Shown here: positions 51,969-59,956 of the stretch, in pieces
How the letters are laid out: every line of letters starts with the position of its first letter
Position numbering within the stretch: position 1 is the stretch's first letter
From: Bacillus sp. HMF5848
GTDB lineage: Bacteria > Bacillota > Bacilli > Bacillales > HMF5848
Length of the DNA: 64,000 bases
Reading direction: 5' to 3'
Assembly: GCF_003944835.1 (NCBI RefSeq)
Contig: NZ_RWIV01000001.1
Coordinates: 442,001-506,000, forward strand
The notes under the pieces: generated by a model
Databases searched by the model: none
Told to the model about the DNA's origin: nothing
The model's input: only the letters and a program-made list of their open reading frames with translations
Translations under genes and position numbers: made by a program

Positions 51969-52973
51969 GTGGGGATATTTGAATGGCTAAATAATCAACT
52001 ATTGAAAATGGATTGGTTAAGTCAGGTAATAGCTTTACTTGTTGAAAATGTATTTGGTTTAGATGTAAATGAGAAAGTGGGAGGAAGCATTCACTTTTTT
52101 ATATATGATGTTATAAAAATATTTATTCTGCTTTCGGTACTCATATTTTTTATATCATATGTGCAAAGCTTTTTTCCACCAGAGCGGACAAAGAAAATAC
52201 TTACCCGTTTTAAAGGGATTTCAGCTAATATTTTGAGTGCTATATTAGGAACAGTTACACCTTTTTGCTCATGCTCCTCCATTCCATTGTTTATTGGGTT
52301 CACGAATGCAGGATTACCAATAGGAGTCACGTTTTCATTTTTAATCTCATCTCCGTTAGTAGACTTGGCATCTGTCATATTGTTAGCGAGTATATTTAAC
52401 TGGAAAATAGCGATAGCATATGTCATTGTTGGCCTTGTTCTTGCGGTCATCGGGGGCTTCATTATAAGTAGCTTAAAGCTTGAAAAATATATAGAACCCT
52501 TCGTGTATAATAATAAGATGATTGATGTCGAGCAAGGTGAAATGACTAGACGTGATAGACTTGAGTTTTCAAAAAACCAAGTGATTGAGATTGTAAAGAA
52601 GGTTTGGCTCTATATCTTAATTGGTGTTGGTATTGGGGCCATTATCCATAATTGGATTCCGGAGACGGTCATTGCGGCCATACTTGGTCAAGATAAATGG
52701 TATTCTGTTTTAGTAGCTACTTTAGTAGGGATACCTATGTACGCTGATATTTTTGGAACGTTGCCGATTGCAGAGGCACTTGTTGCAAAAGGAGTAGGTA
52801 TAGGCACAGCGCTTGCCTTTATGATGGCGGTTACCGCACTTTCTCTACCGTCTATGATTATGCTCAAAAAAGTTGTAAAAACAAAGCTTCTTGTTATTTT
52901 TGCAGGTCTAGTAACATTAGGTATTTTTATTATTGGTTACAGCTTTAACGCTTTTGGTTATTTGTTTATGTAG
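51969..52973 (+). CDS. ArsP/YraQ-type permease
   Basis: 334 residues and about eight membrane segments of the DUF318/ArsP_1 permease family. The Cys-rich block 'TPFCSCSSIPLFIGFTNAGLP' matches the conserved cysteines of organoarsenical efflux permeases, and 'GIPMYADIFGTLPIAEALVAKG' is the second family repeat. GTG 51969 has TTGGAG eight bases upstream. With an ArsR regulator in front and a CxxC thioredoxin behind, export of trivalent organoarsenicals or another thiol-reactive species is a reasonable inference. Confidence 0.85.
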   Translation: MGIFEWLNNQLLKMDWLSQVIALLVENVFGLDVNEKVGGSIHFFIYDVIKIFILLSVLIFFISYVQSFFPPERTKKILTRFKGISANILSAILGTVTPFCSCSSIPLFIGFTNAGLPIGVTFSFLISSPLVDLASVILLASIFNWKIAIAYVIVGLVLAVIGGFIISSLKLEKYIEPFVYNNKMIDVEQGEMTRRDRLEFSKNQVIEIVKKVWLYILIGVGIGAIIHNWIPETVIAAILGQDKWYSVLVATLVGIPMYADIFGTLPIAEALVAKGVGIGTALAFMMAVTALSLPSMIMLKKVVKTKLLVIFAGLVTLGIFIIGYSFNAFGYLFM

Positions 52974-53018
52974 TGTTCACATTTTTGAGGTTAAAATAAA
53001 ACTGAGGAGTGGTTTAGA

Positions 53019-53252
53019 ATGGTTATAAAAGTCTTAGGATCTGGTTGTAGAAATTGTGTTAAGTTAGCAGAAAACACGGAGCAGGCTCTCTCTGAATTAG
53101 GACGTGAAGCAGACATCATAAAAGTAACTGAGATGGAAGATATCATGGCGTACGGCATTATGTCTACACCAGGGTTAGTTATTGATGAAAAAGTTGTGTC
53201 ATATGGCAAGGTTTTAAAGCCAAAGGACATTATCAAAATACTAGAAGGATAA
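53019..53252 (+). CDS. Thioredoxin-like redox-active disulfide protein
   Basis: 77 residues; the mini-thioredoxin (Thioredoxin_3, redox-active disulfide protein 2) fold with CxxC in 'GSGCRNCVKL' near the N-terminus and the cis-Pro loop 'IMSTPGLVIDEKVV'. Such proteins often accompany ArsP-type permeases and may handle reduced thiol-bound substrates. GAGGAG precedes ATG 53019. Its stop codon is followed after one base by composite repeat A, copy 5. Confidence 0.88.
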   Translation: MVIKVLGSGCRNCVKLAENTEQALSELGREADIIKVTEMEDIMAYGIMSTPGLVIDEKVVSYGKVLKPKDIIKILEG

Positions 53253-53253
53253 T

Positions 53254-53372
53254 GGCAGTATGGGGACGGTTCTCATGCTGCCGTCTTAATTACTATGTCT
53301 CTTTTCACGAAGCCATAAACAACCGAACAAATATCTAATCAAACATTTGTTTAGATATTTGTTCGGTTTATT
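53254..53372 (+). repeat. Composite repeat A, copy 5 (short form)
   Basis: GGCAGTATGGGGACGGTTCT CATGCTGCC, shortened middle, then the ACCGAACAAATATC / GATATTTGTTCGGT hairpin. The middle lacks about 60 bases compared with the other copies. Confidence 0.9.
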
Positions 53373-53463
53373 TAATTCCTATAAATTGGAGTTTTCATTA
53401 AGAGATTGATAGTGTTAATTATAAAATTTCTAATAGTTTTTTATCGAATAGGCAATTTGAAAT

Positions 53464-54408
53464 TTATGCTCGCATCGTTACTTCCTTACACAAGTTCCAA
53501 ATCTCTTGTCGTTTTTCGTTGTTTTCTCCATAGTATGGATAAAAGCGAGACCCGAATAGTTGTTGAATTTGTTGCTTGAGACCCGGCGCGTTTGGTGCTG
53601 GTTCCATAATAGTAAGCTTGTCGTTAAAAATAACGCCAGTAGTATTTTTGTAGTTTTCTGAGGTGCATATATCATAGTAGTTGTTAGCCATATAAGATGT
53701 AGGTGGGAAAAAGAGATTTTGCATTCTTGCGATCGGTCGCCACCAAGGCTTTACTTTTTTTATAGTTTCATTTGACATTTTCGCTCCATTTATTTGTAGC
53801 GCATTTACTTTAATTTGAGCGTCTTTGTACTCTTCTGCCATCTTAAATGTGAGTAGCATGAGAGCCATTTTTGATTGACAATACATGTCGTACACTCGGT
53901 AGCGTTTTCCTTTCCATTCTCCTTGTAACGAGTTTGTATTAATATCCTTTTTAGGGTCAAAGAAGTGTTTAATAATATTGCTGCCAGCATGAAGAATTCT
54001 CGGGTCATCTGATTTTTTCAAATCATCTACAAGTAGTGATGTCATATAAAAAGGACCGAAAACATTCGTTGCAAAAGTCAATTCAAGCTCGTCAATGCTT
54101 AATCTGTGCCTCTCGCCATGATTGAAATAAGCGGCATTATGAATCAATATATCTAGTTTGTCATAGTTCTGTTTGAACTCATCGCAGAACTTATTAATAG
54201 ACTGAAATGAAGATACATCAAGCTCCATAAGGTCTACACGAGTGTTATTTGTAGTATCAATAATCTCTTGTTGAACAACTTTACTAGTTTTCAAGTTTCG
54301 ACAAGCCATGATGACAGTGTGCCCAGCTTGTGCAAACTGAGTGGCGGCAGCTTTCCCTATTCCAGAATTGGCTCCTGTAATGATGACAATTCGTTCTCTT
54401 TCATGCAT
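53464..54408 (-). CDS. Short-chain dehydrogenase/reductase
   Basis: 314 residues, Rossmann fold with the cofactor motif TGANSGIG (residues about 10-17), 'LDILIHNAAYF' and the catalytic Tyr/Lys in 'YCQSKMA'. It resembles retinol dehydrogenase-like extended SDRs; the substrate is unknown. It lies 23 bases behind a TetR-family gene in the same orientation, so the two form an operon and the regulator probably controls the enzyme. Confidence 0.88.
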   Translation of the reverse strand: MHERERIVIITGANSGIGKAAATQFAQAGHTVIMACRNLKTSKVVQQEIIDTTNNTRVDLMELDVSSFQSINKFCDEFKQNYDKLDILIHNAAYFNHGERHRLSIDELELTFATNVFGPFYMTSLLVDDLKKSDDPRILHAGSNIIKHFFDPKKDINTNSLQGEWKGKRYRVYDMYCQSKMALMLLTFKMAEEYKDAQIKVNALQINGAKMSNETIKKVKPWWRPIARMQNLFFPPTSYMANNYYDICTSENYKNTTGVIFNDKLTIMEPAPNAPGLKQQIQQLFGSRFYPYYGENNEKRQEIWNLCKEVTMRA

Positions 54409-54431
54409 AACTCTTTCCCCCCTAAATTCCC

Positions 54432-55010
54432 TTAGATTCCTTTTTCCTTTCGATACTTAGCTGCTAAAATGACATCCTCCGCCATACTTTCAAGAAGATT
54501 AATGCTCTCTTTTTCATCAACAGTACTTGGTAAAATGTTGTTAGCAATCATAATGGAGAGACCTGTTTGAAAGATTTTCATTTTCGATAAGATCATCCTT
54601 AACTCCTCGTCAGAAAATCCTTTGAGGTCTGAACTCTTTCTCATAAGTAAAATAAGGTCATTGCCTATTTCATCGTTATAGTCATGTATATATTCGTTTT
54701 GTTTCATTATTAAATCATTGAAGAGAGCATTGTACTCTTTCGCGAAACGAAGACTTGCTGCACCAATATCACGAAAGAGATCACCTGAATTTTCTTCGTG
54801 TATCATAGCATGACTAAGCACGATAACCTTCTTAATAACTTCACGTTTCAATTCATCGACATCACTAAAATTGACGTAAATGGGAGCGATAGAACTACCC
54901 AGTTTTTCAGCAATTTTTCGAATAGATATGCTATCAAGTCCATCAATTTTTGCGATATGAAAAGCAGCATCAACAATCTGTTCTTTTGTGAATCTTTTCT
55001 TCGGAGGCAT
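54432..55010 (-). CDS. TetR-family transcriptional regulator
   Basis: 192 residues from ATG 55010 (GGGTG upstream; the frame opens at 55076). The helix-turn-helix 'KEQIVDAAFHIAKIDGLDSISIRKIAEKLG' followed by 'SIAPIYVNFSDVDELK' is typical. The C-terminal domain ('ESINLLESMAEDVILAAKY') fits a WHG/TetR_C type. First gene of a two-gene operon with the SDR. A palindrome at 55041-55054 in its promoter region is a candidate operator. Confidence 0.88.
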   Translation of the reverse strand: MPPKKRFTKEQIVDAAFHIAKIDGLDSISIRKIAEKLGSSIAPIYVNFSDVDELKREVIKKVIVLSHAMIHEENSGDLFRDIGAASLRFAKEYNALFNDLIMKQNEYIHDYNDEIGNDLILLMRKSSDLKGFSDEELRMILSKMKIFQTGLSIMIANNILPSTVDEKESINLLESMAEDVILAAKYRKEKGI

Positions 55011-55040
55011 AAGCGTTTTCACCCTTTTTTTATAAATCGT

Positions 55041-55054
55041 ATGATACATATCAT
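55041..55054. promoter_or_regulatory. Candidate TetR operator
   Basis: ATGATACATATCAT, 6-bp inverted repeat with a two-base centre, 31 bases upstream of the preferred TetR start. Confidence 0.45.
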
Positions 55055-55267
55055 CTGTTATATATATATTATACACTTAAATACCTTTTTTTGACAATGC
55101 AATAAGCAGAAAAGCTGTTTATCGATTAGCGTTAGAAAATATAATGTTGTGGTTTGCTGTATAGAGGACCTGGTCAGCACATCTCACATTAAGATAAAGC
55201 TGACTGACTGATTGGAGACTTACATAAACAATCAGCGTTGTTCAGGATTTTTTTATGAAAGGGAAGT

Positions 55268-55320
55268 TGAAAATGATTATCATTATTGATATATTTATAT
55301 ATGAGAATGATTATCATTAT
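55268..55320 (+). promoter_or_regulatory. Two Fur boxes upstream of the flavodoxin gene
   Basis: TTGAAAATGATTATCATTAT (from 55268) and TGAGAATGATTATCATTAT (55302-55320) both match the Fur consensus TGATAATNATTATCA closely. They predict derepression of the flavodoxin when iron is scarce. Confidence 0.85.
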
Positions 55321-55344
55321 TGTTAATCGATCAGGAGGGTTTAT

Positions 55345-55794
55345 ATGGCTAAAATCATTATCGCTTTTGCAAGTATGTCTGGTAATACGGAAGAAATTGC
55401 AGATTTATTAAAGGAAAGTATGGGGCCTTTTAATCACCAAATAGATATGATGGAAATAGAACATATGGAAGTGGAGGATCTTCTTCCATATGATGGAATT
55501 TTAATTGGATCTTATACATGGGGAGATGGAGACCTACCATATGAGACGGAGGATTTTTATGAAGACCTTCTAACTCTGGATTTAACGGGTAAAAGGGCGG
55601 CTGTGTTTGGTTCAGGTGACAGAGCCTATCCTAAATTTTGTGCTGCAGTAGATTTATTCGAAGATAGGTTAAAGGAATGTAATGCAGACATTATTCAGAA
55701 CGGACTTAAAGTAGAGTTCACACCAGATACGCCAGCAGAGATTGATAGATGTGTAGATTTTGTTGTTAGTTTCGCTAGTCAAATAGAAGTGTAA
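55345..55794 (+). CDS. Flavodoxin
   Basis: 149 residues, soluble FMN-binding electron carrier. The phosphate-binding loop 'SMSGNTEEIAD' (10-20) and aromatic-flanked flavin loops 'SYTWGDGDLP' and 'FGSGDRAYPKFCAA' are typical of short-chain flavodoxins (YkuN/YkuP). Flavodoxin replaces ferredoxin under iron limitation, which agrees with the two Fur boxes directly upstream. GGAGGG precedes ATG 55345. Confidence 0.93.
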   Translation: MAKIIIAFASMSGNTEEIADLLKESMGPFNHQIDMMEIEHMEVEDLLPYDGILIGSYTWGDGDLPYETEDFYEDLLTLDLTGKRAAVFGSGDRAYPKFCAAVDLFEDRLKECNADIIQNGLKVEFTPDTPAEIDRCVDFVVSFASQIEV

Positions 55795-55937
55795 TGATGT
55801 GAAGAATCAAACTAATGCGTGTAACTGTAGTCTGTAGTCACAAGGTCTAAGCAGTGGAACAGCCTGCTCGCAGCCCTGGACTACATGAACCTTTAGATTC
55901 ACGAAAAGGTCTAATGCTAATTATGTAATGTGAATAT

Positions 55938-55995
55938 AGGTGTCTGATCTCCGATGCGGTATTATGATACCGTGCGAAGGTCAGGCGCTTTTTGC
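55938..55995 (+). terminator. Terminator with nested hairpin (second copy)
   Basis: GGTGTCTGATC and GGTCAGGCGC form the outer stem, GCGGTAT/ATACCGTGC the inner, followed by T5. It shares its design and partial sequence with 46796-46854. About 145 bases after the flavodoxin stop. Confidence 0.7.
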
Positions 55996-56012
55996 AATTT
56001 CTTTTTTTCTTA

Positions 56013-56044
56013 TTGACTTTGCCCTTTAGGGGAAGGTGTATGCT
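56013..56044 (+). promoter_or_regulatory. MerR-type promoter with long spacer
   Basis: TTGACT (56013-56018) and TATGCT (56039-56044) are separated by 20 bases. The spacer holds a GCCCTTTAGGGGAAGG motif with dyad symmetry. Long spacers with a central dyad are the hallmark of MerR-family controlled promoters, and a MerR gene lies 160 bases downstream. Confidence 0.65.
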
Positions 56045-56060
56045 TTCTACAAAGGAGGAG

Positions 56061-56165
56061 ATGCACCGTGAAAAAAGAAATTATTTAAGTAAGAAGTATG
56101 GAAAAGATTTATTGGCAATTGTGCTTCTATTGGTAATAGCCCTTTTGTGTTATTTTATTTGTTAA
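56061..56165 (+). CDS. Micro membrane protein (34 residues)
   Basis: ATG 56061 after AAAGGAGG encodes a basic N-terminus (MHREKRNYLSKKYGK) and one hydrophobic helix (LLAIVLLLVIALLCYFIC). It lies between a MerR-type promoter and the MerR gene. The spacing to the ribosome site is only two or three bases, so expression is not certain. Possibly a small regulated membrane peptide. Confidence 0.45.
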   Translation: MHREKRNYLSKKYGKDLLAIVLLLVIALLCYFIC

Positions 56166-56200
56166 GTATTTTAGATACGAATATTAAATGGAGGAGTGTT

Positions 56201-57010
56201 ATGTACCAAATTGGGTTGTTTTCAAAAATGAATCGGATTACAACGAAAACGTTGCGGTATTACGATGAGATCGGCATTTTAAAACCAGAGTGTATAGATG
56301 ATTTTACAGGCTATCGATATTATTCAAGTTCACAACTCGCTAGGTTAAATACAATCATTAGCTTAAAACAAATGGGATTTAGCTTAGGTGACATTAAGGA
56401 GCTAGTTGACAATGAATCGATGATGGAAGAGATTTTATTGAAAAAGGAAAATGAATTATGTGACATGATTAAAGACGCGAATGAACAATTGCTAAAAATT
56501 AAGAGCTGTATAAAAGCAATCAAAGGAGGAAGTTCCATGAAATATAACCCTGTTATTAAAAGCCTGCCGGAAGTAATTGTAGCTTCAATGAGGTTTATAG
56601 CCAAAAGCTATGATGAATATTTTGACGTCATCCCCAAAATGGGAGAAGAGATGGTTAAAGCGGGTGCTGTTTGTGCATCACCAGAATACTGCTTTAATGT
56701 GTATCATGATCAAGAATACAAAGACAAAGATATTGATGTAGAAGTTTGTGAGGCGGTCGTTGACTATTGTCAGGACACAGACATGGTCAAATATAAAAAG
56801 ATTAATAAAGTAGAACAAGCATTGTGTGTCGTTCATAAAGGAAGTTATCATACTCTCCGAGATGCATATAACTTTGCTTTCGAGTGGATGAAAGACAATG
56901 GGTACAATTTAGTAGGGGAACCGAGAGAACGGTATATTGATGGTATTTGGAATAAAGAAAATGAAGAGGATTGGTTGACGGAGCTACAAATTCCGATTAG
57001 TACGAAATAA
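56201..57010 (+). CDS. MerR-family regulator with GyrI-like effector domain
   Basis: 269 residues from ATG 56201 (GGAGG six bases upstream; frame opens at 56147). The N-terminal MerR domain 'ITTKTLRYYDEIGILKPECID' and 'GYRYYSSSQLARLNTIISLKQMG' is followed by a dimerisation coiled coil (about 75-120) and a GyrI-like small-molecule domain ('MKYNPVIKSLPEVIVASMRF', 'ALCVVHKGSYHTL'). This is the BmrR/YdfL layout of multidrug-type sensors. It probably activates the long-spacer promoter at 56013 and thereby its own transcription. Confidence 0.9.
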   Translation: MYQIGLFSKMNRITTKTLRYYDEIGILKPECIDDFTGYRYYSSSQLARLNTIISLKQMGFSLGDIKELVDNESMMEEILLKKENELCDMIKDANEQLLKIKSCIKAIKGGSSMKYNPVIKSLPEVIVASMRFIAKSYDEYFDVIPKMGEEMVKAGAVCASPEYCFNVYHDQEYKDKDIDVEVCEAVVDYCQDTDMVKYKKINKVEQALCVVHKGSYHTLRDAYNFAFEWMKDNGYNLVGEPRERYIDGIWNKENEEDWLTELQIPISTK

Positions 57011-57130
57011 AGTATTGATGCTGCTGTTAGATAGATTGCGAAAGCCGCGACATGATTGAATGACTAACGAGCAACAGATACAGCAAGTTTGTGCTCCAAT
57101 CTATGGTAAGGCTAAACGAGCACGTACGAA

Positions 57131-57164
57131 AAAAGTGGTTCTGACTAACATCAGAACCACTTTT
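57131..57164. terminator. Bidirectional terminator
   Basis: AAAAGTGGTTCTGA and TCAGAACCACTTTT form a perfect 14-bp stem, loop CTAACA. It separates the MerR gene from the reverse-strand feo operon. Confidence 0.9.
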
Positions 57165-57168
57165 CAAT

Positions 57169-57306
57169 CTAGTTACACTTAGTATTACAAGAATTTTTAA
57201 TAGAACAACCTGCGCACTTGCCTTGTTTGCTAGCTTTGAAAAATCGCACGAGCGTCCAGATGGAATATCCAATTAACAAAGACCAAAGGAGAATGTTAAT
57301 AAGCAT
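57169..57306 (-). CDS. FeoB-associated Cys-rich membrane protein
   Basis: 45 residues: one membrane helix ('LLWSLLIGYSIWTLVRFF') followed by a basic loop and a Cys-rich tail (CAGCSIKNSC and TKC). This matches the FeoB-associated small protein family, which commonly follows feoB in Firmicutes, although its role is unproven. It begins 16 bases after feoB ends and stops just before the terminator, so it is the last gene of the iron operon. Confidence 0.8.
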   Translation of the reverse strand: MLINILLWSLLIGYSIWTLVRFFKASKQGKCAGCSIKNSCNTKCN

Positions 57307-57322
57307 TCAGATCAAAACCCTT

Positions 57323-59266
57323 CTATATAGATTGTACTTCCATTCCAATGACAGCACGTTGTTGATTGACTCTTTTAATAGTTAAAATAACAAAAGTAAC
57401 AAAAGCAATAGTGATGAAAATAGCAGGAATGAATCCTACCGCTGGCGTGCGATATACTACTAAAGAACCAACTTGAGTGATGAGTAACGCCAGCATATAT
57501 CCAATGCCTAGCTGGAAGGTTAAGCCTTTAAGTAACCACTTTTTAGACCCCATCTCTGCATTCATAGCACCCATTGCGGCAAAGCAAGGAGGTGTAAATA
57601 AATTAAACGCCAAATAAGCAAGAGCTGTTACCGGTGTAAATAATTCAGTTAGCACTCCGCCGGGCATATGCAGTGCTTCTTCCGATGCGACTGCAAGTAG
57701 AACGGCAAACGTTGCGACCACGTTTTCTTTCGCAATAAAACCAGTAATGGCTGCGGCTGCTAGCTGCCAGCCAACGAATCCAAGTGGAATAAGAATCGGT
57801 TCAATAACAGAGCCCATTGAAGCAAGAATACTCATGCTTTGATCTTCAACTGGCTTTAGTCCCCAGCTGTATGCTTGGGCAAACCATACAAGTGTGTTAC
57901 ACACAAGGATGATCGTTGATGCTTTAATAATAAACGCTTTTGCTTTATCGAGCATTTGAAAAAATGCGTGTTTAAAACTAGGTATTTTATATTCAGGAAG
58001 TTCCATGAAAAAGGAAGGAACCGACTCCCATACAAATATTCTCTTTAATAACAGCCCGCCGAGTAAAATCATAATAATAGCTAGAATATACATGCTCGGA
58101 CCAACCCAAGTGTTTTCAGGGAAAAATACGGCTGCAAAAAGAGCGATAATAGGAAGCTTTGCACCACAAGGAATAAATGGTGTCAAAATTGTTGTCATTC
58201 TCTTTTCGTTAATATCATCAATGGTCCTTGTTGCCATAACACCCGGAATAGCACAACCAGATCCAACGATCATTGGAATGATGGACTTGCCAGACAACCC
58301 AATTTTCTTAAAGTAACGGTCCATTACAACAGCTACTCTGGCCATATATCCAGAGTCTTCAAGGAGTGATAAGCAGAAGAATAACACCATAATTAACGGT
58401 AAAAATCCAATGACGGCTCCCACGCCACCTATTGCGCCATCAACAATAACTGCTTGCAGCAGCGGACTCACACCTAATGCCTCAAAGAAACTATTTGCTG
58501 CAGTTGGTATAACCTCACCAAACAGCACATCATTTAAGTACCCTGATAAATATCCTCCCAATCCTTCAATGGAGAAGGAAAAGACGGCCCACATGACTAA
58601 GAAAAAGATCGGTAAACCAAGCCACTTATGTGCAATGATTCTATCAACTTTGTCTGAAACCGTAACATGACTAGCATCTCTCTTTTTCACGACACACTTT
58701 TTCACAAGATCATTTACTATCTTTTGTCTTTCTTTATCTGAGCTAATTGTAGAAGGCTGAACTACATTTTGATTTGCTATCTGAACCGCTTTTTGCATAA
58801 GCTCTTGTAAACCAACCTCGGATGATGCTTGGGTCAGAATAACGGGACAATTTAATTCTTTACTTAAAGCATTTACGTCGATTGTATCGCCTCTTTTTGC
58901 CAAAATATCTACTTTGTTTACAGCTACAACGACAGGGATTCCTATTTCAAGTAGCTGTGTAGCAAAAAACAAACTTCTACTTACATTGGCCCCATCAACA
59001 ATATTTATGATAACGTCCGGCGCTTCTTGTAAAATATAATCTCTCGTTATTTGTTCTTCACCTGTATAAGGTGAAATAGAGTATGCCCCTGGCAGGTCAA
59101 CAAGCGTTATATCATAACCTTTTTGAGTATATTTCTTCTTTAGTTCTGCTTCTCTCTTAGAAACAGTTACGCCTGACCAGTTACCAATAGCCGCTGTTTG
59201 CCCCGTCACTGCGTTAAACAGTGTAGTTTTACCTGAGTTAGGGTTTCCTGTTAAAGCTATTCTCAT
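57323..59266 (-). CDS. feoB: Ferrous iron transporter FeoB
   Basis: 647-residue Fe(II) importer. The N-terminal GTPase domain has GNPNSGKTT (7-15), the switch Thr in 'NWSGVTVSKRE', 'VDLPGAYS' (G3) and 'VNKVD' (G4), followed by a helical spacer. The membrane part contains the two Gate motifs 'FFCLSLLEDSGYMARVA' and 'FTPPCFAAMGAMNAEMGS', and 'GSGCAIPGVMATRTI' with the conserved Cys. I place the start at ATG 59266 since GGAGG lies nine bases upstream and 'MRIALTGNPNSGKT' is the normal FeoB opening. A Fur box lies 32 bases upstream, so feoB can be expressed separately from feoA. Confidence 0.95.
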   Translation of the reverse strand: MRIALTGNPNSGKTTLFNAVTGQTAAIGNWSGVTVSKREAELKKKYTQKGYDITLVDLPGAYSISPYTGEEQITRDYILQEAPDVIINIVDGANVSRSLFFATQLLEIGIPVVVAVNKVDILAKRGDTIDVNALSKELNCPVILTQASSEVGLQELMQKAVQIANQNVVQPSTISSDKERQKIVNDLVKKCVVKKRDASHVTVSDKVDRIIAHKWLGLPIFFLVMWAVFSFSIEGLGGYLSGYLNDVLFGEVIPTAANSFFEALGVSPLLQAVIVDGAIGGVGAVIGFLPLIMVLFFCLSLLEDSGYMARVAVVMDRYFKKIGLSGKSIIPMIVGSGCAIPGVMATRTIDDINEKRMTTILTPFIPCGAKLPIIALFAAVFFPENTWVGPSMYILAIIMILLGGLLLKRIFVWESVPSFFMELPEYKIPSFKHAFFQMLDKAKAFIIKASTIILVCNTLVWFAQAYSWGLKPVEDQSMSILASMGSVIEPILIPLGFVGWQLAAAAITGFIAKENVVATFAVLLAVASEEALHMPGGVLTELFTPVTALAYLAFNLFTPPCFAAMGAMNAEMGSKKWLLKGLTFQLGIGYMLALLITQVGSLVVYRTPAVGFIPAIFITIAFVTFVILTIKRVNQQRAVIGMEVQSI

Positions 59267-59297
59267 TGCTATATGCCTCCTCAATACGAGTTCGTTG

Positions 59298-59312
59298 TGA
59301 TAATCATTATCA
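59298..59312 (-). promoter_or_regulatory. Fur box between feoA and feoB
   Basis: TGATAATCATTATCA, a perfect match to the 7-1-7 Fur consensus, in the 96 bases between feoA and the feoB start. Confidence 0.85.
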
Positions 59313-59362
59313 ATTATGTCTTTTAAAAAAGATATGTAACTGAGTACATATCTCATAAACAT

Positions 59363-59578
59363 TTATGCTTCTAAAATTATTTGTTTTGCCATGTTTTCAT
59401 CAATTGCATATCTACTATCTTTAATGTTAACTACATAGTTTCCAGCGAGTATAGAAATAAGAGTGATTTGTTCACCTTCAAAGCAGCCTAATGTATAAAG
59501 GAACTTTTTTACTTTTTCTTTTCCTTCAATGTGTTTGACATAAAACGTTTGACCGATATGTGCTTTTGATAAAACCAT
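59363..59578 (-). CDS. feoA: Ferrous iron transport protein FeoA
   Basis: 71 residues with an SH3-like fold; 'VKKFLYTLGCFEGEQITLISIL' and 'YVVNIKDSRYAIDENMAKQIILE' are typical FeoA segments. FeoA is a cytosolic accessory factor for FeoB. GAGGGG precedes ATG 59578, and a Fur box lies about 60 bases upstream at 59636. A second Fur box separates it from feoB, so the two may have separate promoters as well as a joint one. Confidence 0.92.
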   Translation of the reverse strand: MVLSKAHIGQTFYVKHIEGKEKVKKFLYTLGCFEGEQITLISILAGNYVVNIKDSRYAIDENMAKQIILEA

Positions 59579-59635
59579 TGCTAAATTCCCCTCGCTTTAT
59601 TGTCACGTTTTATAAGTATATTTTTTAATCAGAAA

Positions 59636-59650
59636 TGAAAATCATTATCA
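59636..59650 (-). promoter_or_regulatory. Fur box upstream of feoA
   Basis: TGAAAATCATTATCA, one mismatch to the 7-1-7 Fur consensus, 58 bases before the feoA start. Confidence 0.8.
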
Positions 59651-59706
59651 ATCATAATTATATAAGATGAACTTCGATAGATACCAAGAAGAATGTGACA
59701 ACTTTT

Positions 59707-59718
59707 TTACAATTGTAA
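59707..59718. promoter_or_regulatory. Palindrome resembling an OhrR half operator
   Basis: TTACAATTGTAA, followed by a further AT-rich TATTGCAAG. OhrR operators in Bacillus contain TACAATT repeats, and the next plus-strand gene encodes an Ohr peroxidase, but it is 240 bases away. Confidence 0.3.
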
Positions 59719-59956
59719 AATATTGCAAGTTAAAACTATTTCCAAAGTGTAAATAAAAGTAACGTCAGAGTGAATGTTCTTAAATTCCTATCCTGATTTT
59801 TTTCTAAATAATGGGTAAAGTAATATTTGGCAAGGTTTTATCCGTTACTTAATAGGGTACACAGATAAAAGAGGCAATTTGCTTAGACTGCAAACTAAAA
59901 CCATGGCGCTTGATCTTCTTTTGCAACAAAATAAAAATAATAGGAGGAATTTACTG

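Noticed and set aside
57027-57272. 81-codon reverse-strand frame near feoB
   Set aside because: It covers the terminator hairpin and is out of frame with the FeoB-associated protein, which matches a known family.
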